A DNA stretch of 64,000 nucleotides, from positions 806,001 through 870,000 of the forward strand of contig NZ_UGTM01000002.1 of NCBI RefSeq assembly GCF_900454835.1, in the 5' to 3' direction. The stretch comes from Prevotella denticola (GTDB lineage Bacteria; Bacteroidota; Bacteroidia; Bacteroidales; Bacteroidaceae). Both the position numbers and the translations under genes were made by a program. This document shows, one piece after another, positions 50,176 through 59,534 of the stretch (position 1 is its first letter; the number at the start of each line of letters is the position of its first letter). The notes beneath the pieces were generated by a model. That model was not told the DNA's origin, searched no databases, and saw only the letters and a list, made by a program, of their open reading frames with translations.

Positions 50176-50847
50176 CTAATAGACACGAGGACCGAAGATG
50201 GCTGTACCGACGCGGACCATGGTGGAACGGCATTCCACGGCAATCTCATAATCATGGCTCATGCCCCATGAACGCTCTTTGAACGCCGGATCATCCGCAA
50301 AGAATCTTGCCTTCAGCTCATCGAAAAGGTCAGCTGCCAAGGTCATCTCCCCTCTGATCTGACTGCGGTCGTCCACATTCGAAGCCATCATCATCAGCCC
50401 CGAGATGTGTACATTACGAAGTTCCTTCCATTCACCGTTTTCCAACAGTTCACGGCAGGCGGCAGGGGTGAAGCCATACTTGCTCTCCTCTTCTGCAATA
50501 TGCAACTCCAGCAGGACATTGATGACGCGGCCGTACCTGGCCGCCTGTTTGTTGATCTCCTTCAACAGCTTCAGTGAATCAACGGCCTCTATCATCGAAA
50601 TGTAAGGAGCGATATACTTTACCTTGTTCGTCTGGAGATGACCGATGAAATGCCACTCGATGTCCTTCGGCAGACTCTCCACCTTCCGTGCAAGCTCCTG
50701 TTCCTGGCTCTCGCCGAAGACACGCTGGCCCTCACGGTAGGCAGCCTCGATATATTCGACAGGATGGAACTTGCTGATGGCAACCAACCTCACACCATCA
50801 GGAAGACTCCCAAGCACTTCGCGTAAATTCTTTGCTACATCATACAT
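50176..50847 (-). CDS. YggS/PLPBP family pyridoxal phosphate homeostasis protein
   Basis: 223 aa, TIM-barrel PLP carrier without known catalysis. PLP Lys in VRLVAISKFHPVEYIEAA; also VFGESQEQEL, WHFIGHLQTNKVKYI, SKYGFTP and SWGMSHDYEIAVECRSTMVRVGTAIFG. About 35 bases downstream of the DUF4494 gene on the same strand, the usual Bacteroidota pair. Confidence 0.95.
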   Translation of the reverse strand: MYDVAKNLREVLGSLPDGVRLVAISKFHPVEYIEAAYREGQRVFGESQEQELARKVESLPKDIEWHFIGHLQTNKVKYIAPYISMIEAVDSLKLLKEINKQAARYGRVINVLLELHIAEEESKYGFTPAACRELLENGEWKELRNVHISGLMMMASNVDDRSQIRGEMTLAADLFDELKARFFADDPAFKERSWGMSHDYEIAVECRSTMVRVGTAIFGPRVY

Positions 50848-50882
50848 AATCGTAAGCTCCTTTCCTTTATCGTTACGACCGG

Positions 50883-51371
50883 TTACTGCTCGAACTCCGG
50901 TTTTTCCTCTGCACCGCCCTTTCCGCCGGCACGATGTTCAAAGACATCCATGATCTTTGTTTCGGTAATGGCGGCAATCTCATAGTCTATCATGGTCGAC
51001 TTCATGACCTCATCCACGTGCTTGACAGCGCCGTTCACAGAATGTGCCTGAACGAGATAGGTCACGGAAGAACGCCTTTCCTTCTCGGTCTTCTCGTCAA
51101 TCGTGATAAACGAAAGCCTTGCCTTGAACCACTTGTCATCGGTGTCAACATCACTGAAGAAAATCTCGCCATAGACTGCCGGAGCAATTGCCTTCACATC
51201 AAACTCGCCACTCACATAATGCGACATCTCCTCCGTGATGAGTTCTTCAGCCTCGGAGAAGCTGAGGGCATCAACCACATACTGTTCTATGACCTTCTTG
51301 TTCTGACCGTCTTCCATGGTCTTGTCATATCTTACCCTTGTCTCAAACCACGTGCTTGTTCTACTTCTCAT
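50883..51371 (-). CDS. DUF4494 protein
   Basis: 162 aa starting MRSRTSTWFETRVRYDKTMEDG; contains SFSEAEELITEEMSHYVSGEFDV and ITETKIMDVFEH. I recognise the DUF4494 family, which in Bacteroidales commonly precedes yggS. Soluble alpha/beta protein of unknown function. A divergent aminotransferase gene begins 226 bases away. Confidence 0.85.
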   Translation of the reverse strand: MRSRTSTWFETRVRYDKTMEDGQNKKVIEQYVVDALSFSEAEELITEEMSHYVSGEFDVKAIAPAVYGEIFFSDVDTDDKWFKARLSFITIDEKTEKERRSSVTYLVQAHSVNGAVKHVDEVMKSTMIDYEIAAITETKIMDVFEHRAGGKGGAEEKPEFEQ

Positions 51372-51515
51372 ATTTGTCTTTCAGTTTTTAAGCCCTGTCC
51401 CCCTTCATCAGAAACATACGAAGAGAAACGCAAAAGGCGGTTTTTACAGCTGTGCAAAAGTAGTAAAAAATCTGCGTTAATCATCTAAATGTGCGGTTAA
51501 AATAAAAAAAATGTC

Positions 51516-51523
51516 TAACTTTG
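51516..51523 (+). promoter_or_regulatory. -7 box of the aminotransferase gene
   Basis: TAACTTTG, 74 bases upstream of the start. No TTG at 19-20 bases; the leader between contains CAGGAG repeats (51543, 51576) that can pair with CTCCTG. Confidence 0.5.
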
Positions 51524-51596
51524 CATCATAAGTAAAGAATACAGGAGTCATCTCCTGCTACTCTCTCCTGCTATCAGGAGAACAAACAAAGTTATT

Positions 51597-52802
51597 ATGC
51601 CGGAAATATCAGTTCGTGGCCTTGAAATGCCGGAGTCGCCTATAAGAAAGCTGGCTCCGCTTGGCGTTGCGGCAAAGAGCCGTGGTATAAAAGTCTACCA
51701 TTTGAATATCGGTCAGCCAGATCTCCCCACACCACAATGCGGACTGGATGCCCTGAAGAAAATTGACCGCAGGCTGCTGGAGTATTCACCCTCGCAAGGC
51801 TTTCTTTCCTATAGGGAGAAGCTCTGCGGATTCTATAAGAAATTCAACATCAACGTCACGCCGGACGACATCATCATTACCGCCGGTGGGTCAGAAGCCG
51901 TGTTGTTTTCGTTCATGGCATGCCTGAATCCAGGCGACGAGATCATCGTTCCGGAACCGGCATACGCCAACTATATGGCATTTGCCATCTCGGCAGGTGC
52001 AAAGATCAAGACCATCGCAACCTCCATAGAGGAAGGCTTCGCTCTGCCCAAGGTAGAAAAGTTCGAAGAGCTGATCAACGAACGGACACGCGCCATCATG
52101 ATCTGCAATCCGAACAATCCGACAGGCTATCTTTACACCCGGAGGGAAATGAACCAGATCCGTGACCTTGTGAAGAAATACGACCTTTATCTGTTTTCCG
52201 ATGAGGTCTACCGTGAATACATCTACACGGGATCGCCCTACATCTCTGCCATGCACCTGCAGGGCATAGAGGACAACACCGTACTGATTGATTCCGTATC
52301 AAAGCGATACAGTGAGTGCGGCATCCGCATCGGCGCACTGATCACGAAGAACGAGGAAATACGGAAGGCGGTGATGAAGTTCTGTCAGGCCCGCCTCTCC
52401 CCGCCCCTGATCGGTCAGATTGTCGCCGAGGCAAGTCTCGATGCGCCGGAGTCCTACTACCGTGACATCTATGATGAGTACGTCGACCGTCGCAAATGTC
52501 TGATCGACGGACTGAACCGCATTCCCGGCGTCTACTCCCCCATCCCCATGGGTGCATTCTATACCGTAGCAAAGCTCCCTGTCGACGACTCGGAAAAGTT
52601 CTGCCGCTGGTGTCTCGACGAGTTCTGCTACGAGGGGGAGACGGTCATGATGGCACCGGCCAGCGGATTTTACACAACTCCCGGTGCCGGCCGCAACCAG
52701 GTACGTATCGCTTATGTGCTGAAACGTGAAGACCTGCAGCGTGCTCTGGTCGTATTGAAAAAGGCACTGGAAGCATATCCCGGACGAGTGGAAGAGGAGT
52801 GA
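51597..52802 (+). CDS. Class I/II PLP-dependent aminotransferase (aspartate aminotransferase-like)
   Basis: 401 aa. Fold-type I enzyme: YHLNIGQPDLPTP, ITAGGSEAVLFSFMACLNPGDEII, CNPNNPTGYLYTRREM, FSDEVYREYIY, Schiff-base Lys in DSVSKRYSECGIRIG and the substrate-binding Arg in RNQVRIAYVL. Substrate is likely aspartate or another amino acid; not decided by sequence. Starts ATG 51597. Followed after 102 bases by the LolE-like permease. Confidence 0.92.
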   Translation: MPEISVRGLEMPESPIRKLAPLGVAAKSRGIKVYHLNIGQPDLPTPQCGLDALKKIDRRLLEYSPSQGFLSYREKLCGFYKKFNINVTPDDIIITAGGSEAVLFSFMACLNPGDEIIVPEPAYANYMAFAISAGAKIKTIATSIEEGFALPKVEKFEELINERTRAIMICNPNNPTGYLYTRREMNQIRDLVKKYDLYLFSDEVYREYIYTGSPYISAMHLQGIEDNTVLIDSVSKRYSECGIRIGALITKNEEIRKAVMKFCQARLSPPLIGQIVAEASLDAPESYYRDIYDEYVDRRKCLIDGLNRIPGVYSPIPMGAFYTVAKLPVDDSEKFCRWCLDEFCYEGETVMMAPASGFYTTPGAGRNQVRIAYVLKREDLQRALVVLKKALEAYPGRVEEE

Positions 52803-52904
52803 TGGCGGCGAACTTCGGGTGTTTTCCAGCACCGCCCCTCATTGTCTATTTCCATCCATCCCTGCTCATCATCGTTCATCCCGCCCCATTCCCCGACACA
52901 AAGC

Positions 52905-54152
52905 ATGAACTATCCGCTTTTCATTGCCCGAAAGATATACAACGGAGGAGACAAGACACGGAAAGTGTCGAAGCCGGCCATCCGCATTGCCACCGTTGGC
53001 GTCGCCATCGGCCTGGCGGTCATGATCGTGTCCGTCTGCGTCGTGCTGGGCTTCAAACACACCATCCGTGACAAGGTGGTGGGCTTCGGAAGCCACATCA
53101 CCGTCGCCGACTTCCTTACCCTGCAGAGCTCCGAGCAGTACCCCATTCAGGTGAGCGACTCCCTCATCAAGGTACTGAAGGCGGTACCGGGAGTAAGGCA
53201 CGTGCAGCGTTATGTCTATACGCAGGGCATATTGAAGACCGACAATGACTTTCTGGGTATCGTGCTGAAGGGGGTAGGCCCCGACTTCGACTCCACCTTC
53301 ATCCATCACAACATGGTGGAAGGCTGCCTGCCTCATTTCTCTGACACGAAGAGCCATCAGAAGCTGGTCGTCTCCAGAACAATTGCCGACAAACTCGATC
53401 TAAAAGCCGGACAGCGTATCTTCGCCTACTTCATCAACAAGCAAGGTGTACGCACACGAAGGTTCACGATAGCCGGCATCTATGCCACGAACATGAAGCA
53501 GTTTGACTCCCAGATATGCTTCACCGACCTGTACACGGCCAACAAACTCAACGGCTGGGAACCTGACCAGTACAGCGGAGCTGAGCTGCAGGTAGATGAT
53601 TTCTCGCAGCTCGATGCCGTCTCCCTCCGTGTATTGGCGAAGGTGAAGAACACTGTCGACCACTATGGAGAAACTTACTCCTCCGAGAACATCATTGAGC
53701 AGAACCCGCAGATTTTCTCATGGCTCGACCTGATGGACATGAACGTGTGGATCATTCTTGCGCTCATGACCGCCGTTGCCGGTGTCACGATGATTTCCGG
53801 ACTGCTGATCATCATCCTCGAACGCACACAGATGATCGGCATACTAAAAGCGCTCGGTTCGCACAACCGACAGATACGTCACATCTTCCTCTGGTTTGCA
53901 GCCTTCATCATCGGAAGAGGACTCTTCTGGGGCAACCTCATCGCACTGGGCTGCATCTTCCTGCAGAAATGGACAGGGCTCGTAAAACTCGACCCGCAGA
54001 CCTATTACGTCAGTACGGTGCCCGTAGAGCTGAACATTCCGCTCATCATCGCCCTCAACCTCGCTACCCTGCTGGTATGTGTCGGAGTCCTCATTGCCCC
54101 GAGCTATCTTATCAGCCATATCCATCCTGCCCGGTCCATGCACTATGAATAG
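52905..54152 (+). CDS. LolC/LolE-type ABC transporter permease
   Basis: 415 aa from ATG 52905 (MNYPLFIARKIYNGGDKTRK). One N-terminal helix (IATVGVAIGLAVMIVSVCVVLGF), a large periplasmic MacB-PCD domain (~60-270) and three C-terminal helices starting NVWIILALMTAVAGVTMISGLLIII, with ERTQMIGILKALGS, the signature of the LolC/E and FtsX class. Relatives release lipoproteins from the inner membrane with LolD; no ATPase gene is adjacent. The frame is open from 52842 but the family begins at MNYPL. Confidence 0.9.
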   Translation: MNYPLFIARKIYNGGDKTRKVSKPAIRIATVGVAIGLAVMIVSVCVVLGFKHTIRDKVVGFGSHITVADFLTLQSSEQYPIQVSDSLIKVLKAVPGVRHVQRYVYTQGILKTDNDFLGIVLKGVGPDFDSTFIHHNMVEGCLPHFSDTKSHQKLVVSRTIADKLDLKAGQRIFAYFINKQGVRTRRFTIAGIYATNMKQFDSQICFTDLYTANKLNGWEPDQYSGAELQVDDFSQLDAVSLRVLAKVKNTVDHYGETYSSENIIEQNPQIFSWLDLMDMNVWIILALMTAVAGVTMISGLLIIILERTQMIGILKALGSHNRQIRHIFLWFAAFIIGRGLFWGNLIALGCIFLQKWTGLVKLDPQTYYVSTVPVELNIPLIIALNLATLLVCVGVLIAPSYLISHIHPARSMHYE

Positions 54153-54208
54153 ACGGACACCCCGTTCCTTTAACACCAGTTTCCAAATCTTAAATTCTCA
54201 ACTTTCCC

Positions 54209-54337
54209 ATGCCCCAAGAAGAATACAGCCGGCTGGGCACTGGCTTCGTGCATTGCGCCGGCACAGAATGTTCAAAAGCCGGCGAATGCCTGCACCGCAC
54301 AGTCTACACAATGCGCAGCAAGCACACGAACCTGTAG
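54209..54337 (+). pseudogene. Short Cys-containing frame, possible DUF6078 N-terminal remnant
   Basis: 42 codons, MPQEEYSRLGTGFVHCAGTE continuing CSKAGECLHRTVYTMRSKHT. The spacing of three Cys (HCAGTECSKAGECLHR) recalls the N-terminal Cys-rich part of Bacteroidota DUF6078-type proteins, which are much longer. If so, this is a remnant; it could also be a small intact gene or chance. It lies 57 bases after the LolE-like gene. Confidence 0.35.
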
Positions 54338-54403
54338 ATATAATTAATGGGTTTATCATTTACACCCCACACTGATTCTTTCCTGTCAGTGTGCCGAGGG
54401 CAA

Positions 54404-54438
54404 ACACCAAAGGTGCTGAGGGTGTACACCCATGGTGT
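54404..54438. repeat. Pair of 22-bp phased ACACC/GGTGT palindromes
   Basis: ACACCAAAGGTGCT at 54404 and ACACCCATGGTGTC at 54426, 22 bases apart. The same box type heads the dispersed element copies at 986, 17600 and 63219, but no further part of that element is seen here. Confidence 0.5.
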
Positions 54439-54913
54439 CAAGGCTCAGTACGGATCACGTTAAGCATGATAAGAATCAGATAGAAGTTGTTTGTTATTGA
54501 AAGTAAGCTTTCTGTGATAAACATCATATCCCCTGATAAAGAGTCTGCCGCAGAAGAATATGCTTTAAGATAAGACACAGTCCGACATTTATTCACGGCA
54601 AGTGCGCTTGTGGTCGGTCTGCTGTGAATTTATTTTCCTGTCACTCTGTAAATGCATATAACATACTGATAAACAATGTATGAGTGAAGGATGTTAAAAG
54701 TGACAGCAAATGAGAAATAAACTTTTGTTGTAAACAGTTGGTAATTCTGTCCTCATTGTCAGCATCCTGACCAATCTAAACTGTATAAGATTTTTTTTAG
54801 TAGACTACCCCACGAAAAATCTACCATCACAGACTGCCGCCGTACAGCTGCGGCACATGGGCTAATCATATGACGAAGCTGTAAACACAACGGCAGGCAC
54901 CTGACAGACGGTT

Positions 54914-57217
54914 TCAGAAATATTCTTCCTGTATGCCGTTCACATTGATTGTATCCGTCGTCTGGCAAGGATTGAACTTGGCAGGGACGGCAAACTTCGC
55001 AGTCTGTCTGTAACCCAACCGCCTGTCGGCGTAGACGCTTTGCATATAGTAAGCCCACACAGGAAGGGCGGTCGTGGCCCCCTGCCCCATCGAAGTGTTG
55101 TCGAAATGGATGTCCCGGTCCTCACCGCCTACCCAGCAGCCACTGACAAGATCGGGCGTGATGCCCATGAACCAGCCATCGGCATTGTTGTTCGTCGTAC
55201 CCGTCTTGCCGCCTATATCCGCCGTGAGGTGATAGGCATAGCGCAGCCGGCTTCCCGTACCGCCCTGAATGACGGCACGCAGCATGTCAATCATCTGATA
55301 GGAGCTGACTTCTGAGATAACCTCGGTCATCAGCGGCTGGAACTTTGCGATGACGTTTCCATGGCTGTCTTCTATCTTCGTGACAAAAAGCGGTGCGCAA
55401 CGGATTCCGCCGTTGGCGAAGGTGGTATAGGCACTTGTCATCTCACCGACGGAGGCTTCACACGGTCCAAGGCAGAGTACGGGGCCTGCGTTCTTGTCTA
55501 TGTCAGGATTGTTCAGACCGAAGTCATGTAGGATATTGACAAACTGTGACGGTCCGAGCAGATTGATCAGGTAAGCTGAAATCCAGTTGTTAGACTGCTG
55601 CAAGCCCCACCGCAGCGGCACTTCCTGGCCGTACCTGGCATGCGATCCGTTACGAGGTGTCCATCCGCCGTAAGTGCGCTGTACGTTCGGAGCCAATGTA
55701 CACGGGGTCATGCCGTTCTGCATGGCAAGTGCATAGAGATAAGGCTTGATGGTCGAACCCACCTGCCTCCGGCCGCCCATCACGACATCATACTTGAAGT
55801 GCTGGTAGTCAATCCCCCCCACATAAGCCTTCACGGCTCCCGTATGCGGGTCCATGCTCATGAATGCAGCACGCAGGAATGACTTGTAATAGCGGATGGA
55901 GTCTATCGGCGTCATCACCGTGTCTATATCACCGTGGTAGGTGAAAAGCGTCATCTCGTGAGGTGTGCGGAAGCTGCGTTTGATTTCTTCCGGTGTAGCT
56001 CCCTGTTCCTTCATGCGCTGGTAGCGCAGGCTCTGGCGGCAGGAACGGTTCAGTATCTCCTTGATGGTACGGCGGGAGATGTTCGACGAGAACGGAGCAT
56101 TCTTCTTGTAGCGGCTGGCAAGATTGAACTGTGCCTGCAGATAACCGCCCACATGCTTGCGCACCGCCTCCTCGGCATACTGCTGCATTCGGGTATCAAT
56201 GGTCGTATAGATACGCAGTCCGTCCGTATTCACATTGTAAGGTTCGCCGTTACGCTTCGTGTTCTTGTTGCACCACCCGTAGAGCGGGTCCTGTTCCCAG
56301 GCGATGGAGTCAAGTACGAACTGGCGGTTCTGCCACGTCTGGTAGTTCTCACGCTCGGGTTTTCTGGCCATCATGTACTGGCGGAGGAAAGCCTGGAAAT
56401 AGTCAGCCGAACCGTTCACAGGCTTGGCCTTTGTGAAGTGTATGCCCAGCGGACGCTGCGACAGTTCCGCATATTCGTCCTTCGTGACATAGCCGGACTT
56501 CACCATCTGCATCAAGACCACGTTGCGACGCTGCAGGCAACGTTCCGGATGGCGGAGCGGATTGAACATGGACGGGTTCTTGCAAAGCCCTACCAACAGG
56601 GCCGACTCCGTCACGTTCAGATTGCGCGGTTCCTTGTTGAAATAGACATTGGCTGCCCGCTTGATGCCAACGGCATTATGTAGGAAGTCGAAGTAATTGA
56701 AGTACATTGCCAGAATTTCCTCCTTTGTGAAGTGGCGCTCCAGCTTGACGGCGATAATCCATTCAATAGGTTTCTGCAAGAGACGTTCCAGTGTACTGTG
56801 CGCTTTCTCGGAGAAGAGCTGCTTTGCCAGCTGCTGTGTGATGGTCGAACCACCGCCCGCACTCGCCTGACGCATCACACCACGCTTCACGATGGCACGT
56901 CCCAGAGCGATGAAGTCGATGCCCGAATGCTCGTAGAACCGTTCGTCCTCCGTGGCAACAAGCGCATGGACAAGATGCGGCGACAGACCGTTGTAGTCGA
57001 TTGCCACACGGTTGTTGTTGTCTTGGTTCCATGTCCCGATGAGCTGCTGGTCAGACGAATAGACCTGAGAGGCAAACTTGTCGATTGGATCGGAAAGCTC
57101 TTCCATATCAGGCATGTAGCCCACCCATCCATTCCATACTGAAACGAAGAACACGGAGATGGAGCCTAAAAGAACTATGAGGAATCCCCAGAGGAAATGT
57201 ACGAAATGCCTTCTCAT
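54914..57217 (-). CDS. Bifunctional penicillin-binding protein 1A
   Basis: 767 aa. One N-terminal helix (VHFLWGFLIVLLGSISVFFV), then a GT51 glycosyltransferase domain (EDERFYEHSGIDFIALGRA with catalytic Glu, GGSTITQQLAKQLF), then the transpeptidase with the active-site Ser in GSTIKPYLYAL (SxxK), LQQSNNWISAY (SxN) and IGGKTGTTNN (KTG). Polymerises and crosslinks peptidoglycan at the inner membrane. Exact TTG-19-TATCTTTG promoter upstream. Monocistronic on the minus strand. Confidence 0.97.
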   Translation of the reverse strand: MRRHFVHFLWGFLIVLLGSISVFFVSVWNGWVGYMPDMEELSDPIDKFASQVYSSDQQLIGTWNQDNNNRVAIDYNGLSPHLVHALVATEDERFYEHSGIDFIALGRAIVKRGVMRQASAGGGSTITQQLAKQLFSEKAHSTLERLLQKPIEWIIAVKLERHFTKEEILAMYFNYFDFLHNAVGIKRAANVYFNKEPRNLNVTESALLVGLCKNPSMFNPLRHPERCLQRRNVVLMQMVKSGYVTKDEYAELSQRPLGIHFTKAKPVNGSADYFQAFLRQYMMARKPERENYQTWQNRQFVLDSIAWEQDPLYGWCNKNTKRNGEPYNVNTDGLRIYTTIDTRMQQYAEEAVRKHVGGYLQAQFNLASRYKKNAPFSSNISRRTIKEILNRSCRQSLRYQRMKEQGATPEEIKRSFRTPHEMTLFTYHGDIDTVMTPIDSIRYYKSFLRAAFMSMDPHTGAVKAYVGGIDYQHFKYDVVMGGRRQVGSTIKPYLYALAMQNGMTPCTLAPNVQRTYGGWTPRNGSHARYGQEVPLRWGLQQSNNWISAYLINLLGPSQFVNILHDFGLNNPDIDKNAGPVLCLGPCEASVGEMTSAYTTFANGGIRCAPLFVTKIEDSHGNVIAKFQPLMTEVISEVSSYQMIDMLRAVIQGGTGSRLRYAYHLTADIGGKTGTTNNNADGWFMGITPDLVSGCWVGGEDRDIHFDNTSMGQGATTALPVWAYYMQSVYADRRLGYRQTAKFAVPAKFNPCQTTDTINVNGIQEEYF

Positions 57218-57236
57218 AAACTGTGAAAATATTATG

Positions 57237-57266
57237 CAAAGATAATGTAAATCAATGGATAAGCAA
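57237..57266 (-). promoter_or_regulatory. Promoter of the PBP1A gene
   Basis: Minus strand TTG (57266-57264), 19 bases, TATCTTTG (57244-57237), 19 bases before the start. Confidence 0.85.
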
Positions 57267-57315
57267 AATAAATGGATATTTTTTTACTGCTGATGGATAT
57301 TTCCTTTTCCATGCT

Positions 57316-57346
57316 TTGATGGAAAGAAAATTAATACGTACCTTTA
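57316..57346 (+). promoter_or_regulatory. Promoter of pyrB
   Basis: TTG at 57316-57318 (in TTTG), 20 bases, TACCTTTA at 57339-57346, 34 bases before the start; last base of the box deviates from consensus. Confidence 0.6.
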
Positions 57347-57380
57347 CAAACGGAAAGAACCAAAACATCACAAACAGAAT

Positions 57381-58328
57381 ATGGAAAAGCATGACCTTGT
57401 GAATATCCAAGGATTGGACCGTGACCAGCTGCTCTACCTCATCAGGATGGCCCGGGAATTCGAGCGGCATCCGAACCGCGAGCTGCTCAAAGGAAAGGTG
57501 ATCGCAACGCTCTTCTATGAGCCTTCTACACGAACCCGCCTCAGTTTTGAGACTGCCGCCAACCGGCTCGGCGCACGTGTCATCGGCTTCACTGACGCAA
57601 AAGTATCGAGTGTCAGCAAGGGAGAAACGCTGAAAGACACCATTCTCATGGTCTCCAATTATGCAGACGCCATCGTCATGCGACATTATATAGAGGGGGC
57701 TGCACAGTATGCTTCCGAGGTTGCACCGGTGCCGATCATCAACGCCGGAGACGGGGCACACCAGCATCCCTCACAGTGTCTGCTCGACCTCTACACGATC
57801 TATCAGACGCAGGGTACGCTTGAGAATCTGAATATTTATCTTGTCGGCGACCTCAAATACGGCCGGACCGTCCACTCGCTCATCATGGCAATGCGGCATT
57901 TCAACCCGACGTTTCACTTCATCGCCCCTAAGGAACTCGCCATGCCGGAAGAGTACAAGCTCTACTGCCGTGAGCATGGCATCCGCTTTGAAGAGCATGA
58001 GACTTTCACGCCGGATGTGATAGCCAATGCCGATATTCTCTACATGACACGTGTGCAGAAGGAACGGTTTTCCGACCTGATGGAATACGAACGGGTGAAG
58101 AACGTCTACATTCTCCGGCGCGATATGCTCTCGCAGGCACGGCCGAACATGAAGATTCTCCATCCGCTGCCTCGTGTCAACGAGATTGCTTACGATGTGG
58201 ATGAAAGTCCACACGCTTACTTTATCCAGCAGGCGCGTAACGGTCTCTTTGCCCGTGAGGCTATCTTCTGCCACTGCCTCGGAATATCACTGGAGGATGT
58301 AAAGAACGACAGAACGATTCTGGAGTGA
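57381..58328 (+). CDS. pyrB: Aspartate carbamoyltransferase, catalytic subunit
   Basis: 315 aa. First committed step of pyrimidine synthesis. Carbamoyl-phosphate motif [15 protein letters not shown], then [27 protein letters not shown] and [14 protein letters not shown]. The downstream partner PyrI is present, separated by one inserted lipoprotein gene. Promoter at 57316-57346. Confidence 0.97.
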   Translation: MEKHDLVNIQGLDRDQLLYLIRMAREFERHPNRELLKGKVIATLFYEPSTRTRLSFETAANRLGARVIGFTDAKVSSVSKGETLKDTILMVSNYADAIVMRHYIEGAAQYASEVAPVPIINAGDGAHQHPSQCLLDLYTIYQTQGTLENLNIYLVGDLKYGRTVHSLIMAMRHFNPTFHFIAPKELAMPEEYKLYCREHGIRFEEHETFTPDVIANADILYMTRVQKERFSDLMEYERVKNVYILRRDMLSQARPNMKILHPLPRVNEIAYDVDESPHAYFIQQARNGLFAREAIFCHCLGISLEDVKNDRTILE

Positions 58329-58353
58329 GGTCCTCAAATTGAATGGAACTGAT

Positions 58354-58773
58354 ATGCACAGAATAAAGCCAATCACATTTCCCGTCCTTATATCACTCTT
58401 CCTTGCAGCTGTCTGCAGCTGTTCTGCGACCGAAGAAGACGAACGGTGGTCACCTATGGAATGGACATCGGAACTTCCGGGTAATCCCAAGGACATGACC
58501 GTTCCTGCCCGGGGCGGCTCTTTCAGGCTGACCTGCACGAACTATCATCATCCGTGGCTCACAGATGTGAAAACCGCCGACACGACAGTCCATGCCACGG
58601 TGATCGGACAGGATTTTCTTCATATCAGACATGACTGGTATGATGTGGAAGTGAAGAAAAACGTTTATCATATCACCATCCAGCCCAACACAAGCGGCAA
58701 GCTGCGCTGTCTGTACATCGGAGCGACGGCGGGCGACATCTTCGACCGGATAAAGATAACACAAGAAAAATAA
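58354..58773 (+). CDS. Small BACON-like lipoprotein between pyrB and pyrI
   Basis: 139 aa from ATG 58354 (MHRIKPITFPVLISLFLAAV), which gives a lipoprotein signal ending AVCSC-SAT. The mature part resembles a single BACON-type beta sandwich: DMTVPARGGSFRLTCTNYHH, PWLTDVK, HITIQPNTSGKLRCLYIGAT. BACON domains in Bacteroidota are carbohydrate- or mucin-associated. Why it sits within the pyr operon is unknown. A start at 58339 is possible but lengthens the N-terminus before the signal. Confidence 0.75.
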   Translation: MHRIKPITFPVLISLFLAAVCSCSATEEDERWSPMEWTSELPGNPKDMTVPARGGSFRLTCTNYHHPWLTDVKTADTTVHATVIGQDFLHIRHDWYDVEVKKNVYHITIQPNTSGKLRCLYIGATAGDIFDRIKITQEK

Positions 58774-58877
58774 GATATATGCTCATAGTGCCTGTGAGTT
58801 AACAAGTAAATCGGCCCGATAACATCCGTAGGCACTCCTCATCGTTTGGGAGACCGGGTGGGGCTTCTCTATTCAAT

Positions 58878-59333
58878 ATGTCAAAGAAAGAACGCCTGGT
58901 AGCCGCCATTGAGAACGGCACCGTCATTGATCATATCCCAGCTGAAAAAACCTTTCAGGTGGTCAACCTATTACAGCTCCAGAAGCTCTCCACGCCTGTC
59001 ACCATCGGCTATAACTTCTCATCGAAGATGGTAGGCACAAAGGGAATCATCAAGGTGAGCGACAAGTTCTTCACGGATGATGAAATCTCCCGTCTGTCGG
59101 TCGTGGCACCGAACGTGGTGCTGAACATCATTAATGACTATGAAGTGGTAGAGAAGAAGAAGGTGGTGACACCGGACGAGCTTCGGAGCATCGTAAAATG
59201 CAATAACCCCAAGTGCATCACGAACAACGAACCGATGGACACGATTTTCCACATTGTTGACAAGGCACACGGAATTCTCAAGTGCCATTACTGCGACAAG
59301 GAGCAGGAGATGGACAAGGTGGAACTTGTGTAG
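58878..59333 (+). CDS. pyrI: Aspartate carbamoyltransferase, regulatory subunit
   Basis: 151 aa. N-terminal allosteric nucleotide-binding domain ([39 protein letters not shown]) and C-terminal zinc domain with four Cys (CNNPKC and CHYC). Pairs with PyrB to give CTP-inhibited and ATP-activated ATCase. Lies 104 bases after the lipoprotein gene. Confidence 0.97.
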   Translation: MSKKERLVAAIENGTVIDHIPAEKTFQVVNLLQLQKLSTPVTIGYNFSSKMVGTKGIIKVSDKFFTDDEISRLSVVAPNVVLNIINDYEVVEKKKVVTPDELRSIVKCNNPKCITNNEPMDTIFHIVDKAHGILKCHYCDKEQEMDKVELV

Positions 59334-59448
59334 TCCCGATTCGGGAAAAGAAGTCAAGTACTAATGTCGGACACTTACGGGACAGACAACCACTATCTTA
59401 CAGGATTGTGATTTCCCGTGCCGTCTTAAGATTACAACCATAGGGAAC

Positions 59449-59493
59449 GAAAAAGAGCAGTGCATACTTCGTGTATAGACTGCTCTTTTTTTG
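59449..59493. terminator. Bidirectional terminator between pyrI and yebC
   Basis: AAAAAGAGCAGT pairs with ACTGCTCTTTTT, loop containing GCATACTTCGTGTAT; T-tract on the plus strand and A-tract (T on minus) on the other side, serving both converging genes. Confidence 0.88.
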
Positions 59494-59534
59494 TTTCAAA
59501 TGTCTTCACCCCCTTACACAGAGGAGACGAAAGA

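Larger units (their letters stand above)
54153..54913. other. Gap between the LolE-like gene and PBP1A gene
   Basis: 761 bases. Holds a 42-codon open frame (54209-54337) and a pair of ACACC/GGTGT palindromes at 54404-54438. From 54450 to 54913 the sequence is A+T rich without features I can support. Confidence 0.55.

Noticed and set aside
58774-58877. Possible leader RNA or riboswitch before pyrI
   Set aside because: Some G-rich pairing is possible but no known riboswitch core or clear alternative hairpins could be seen.
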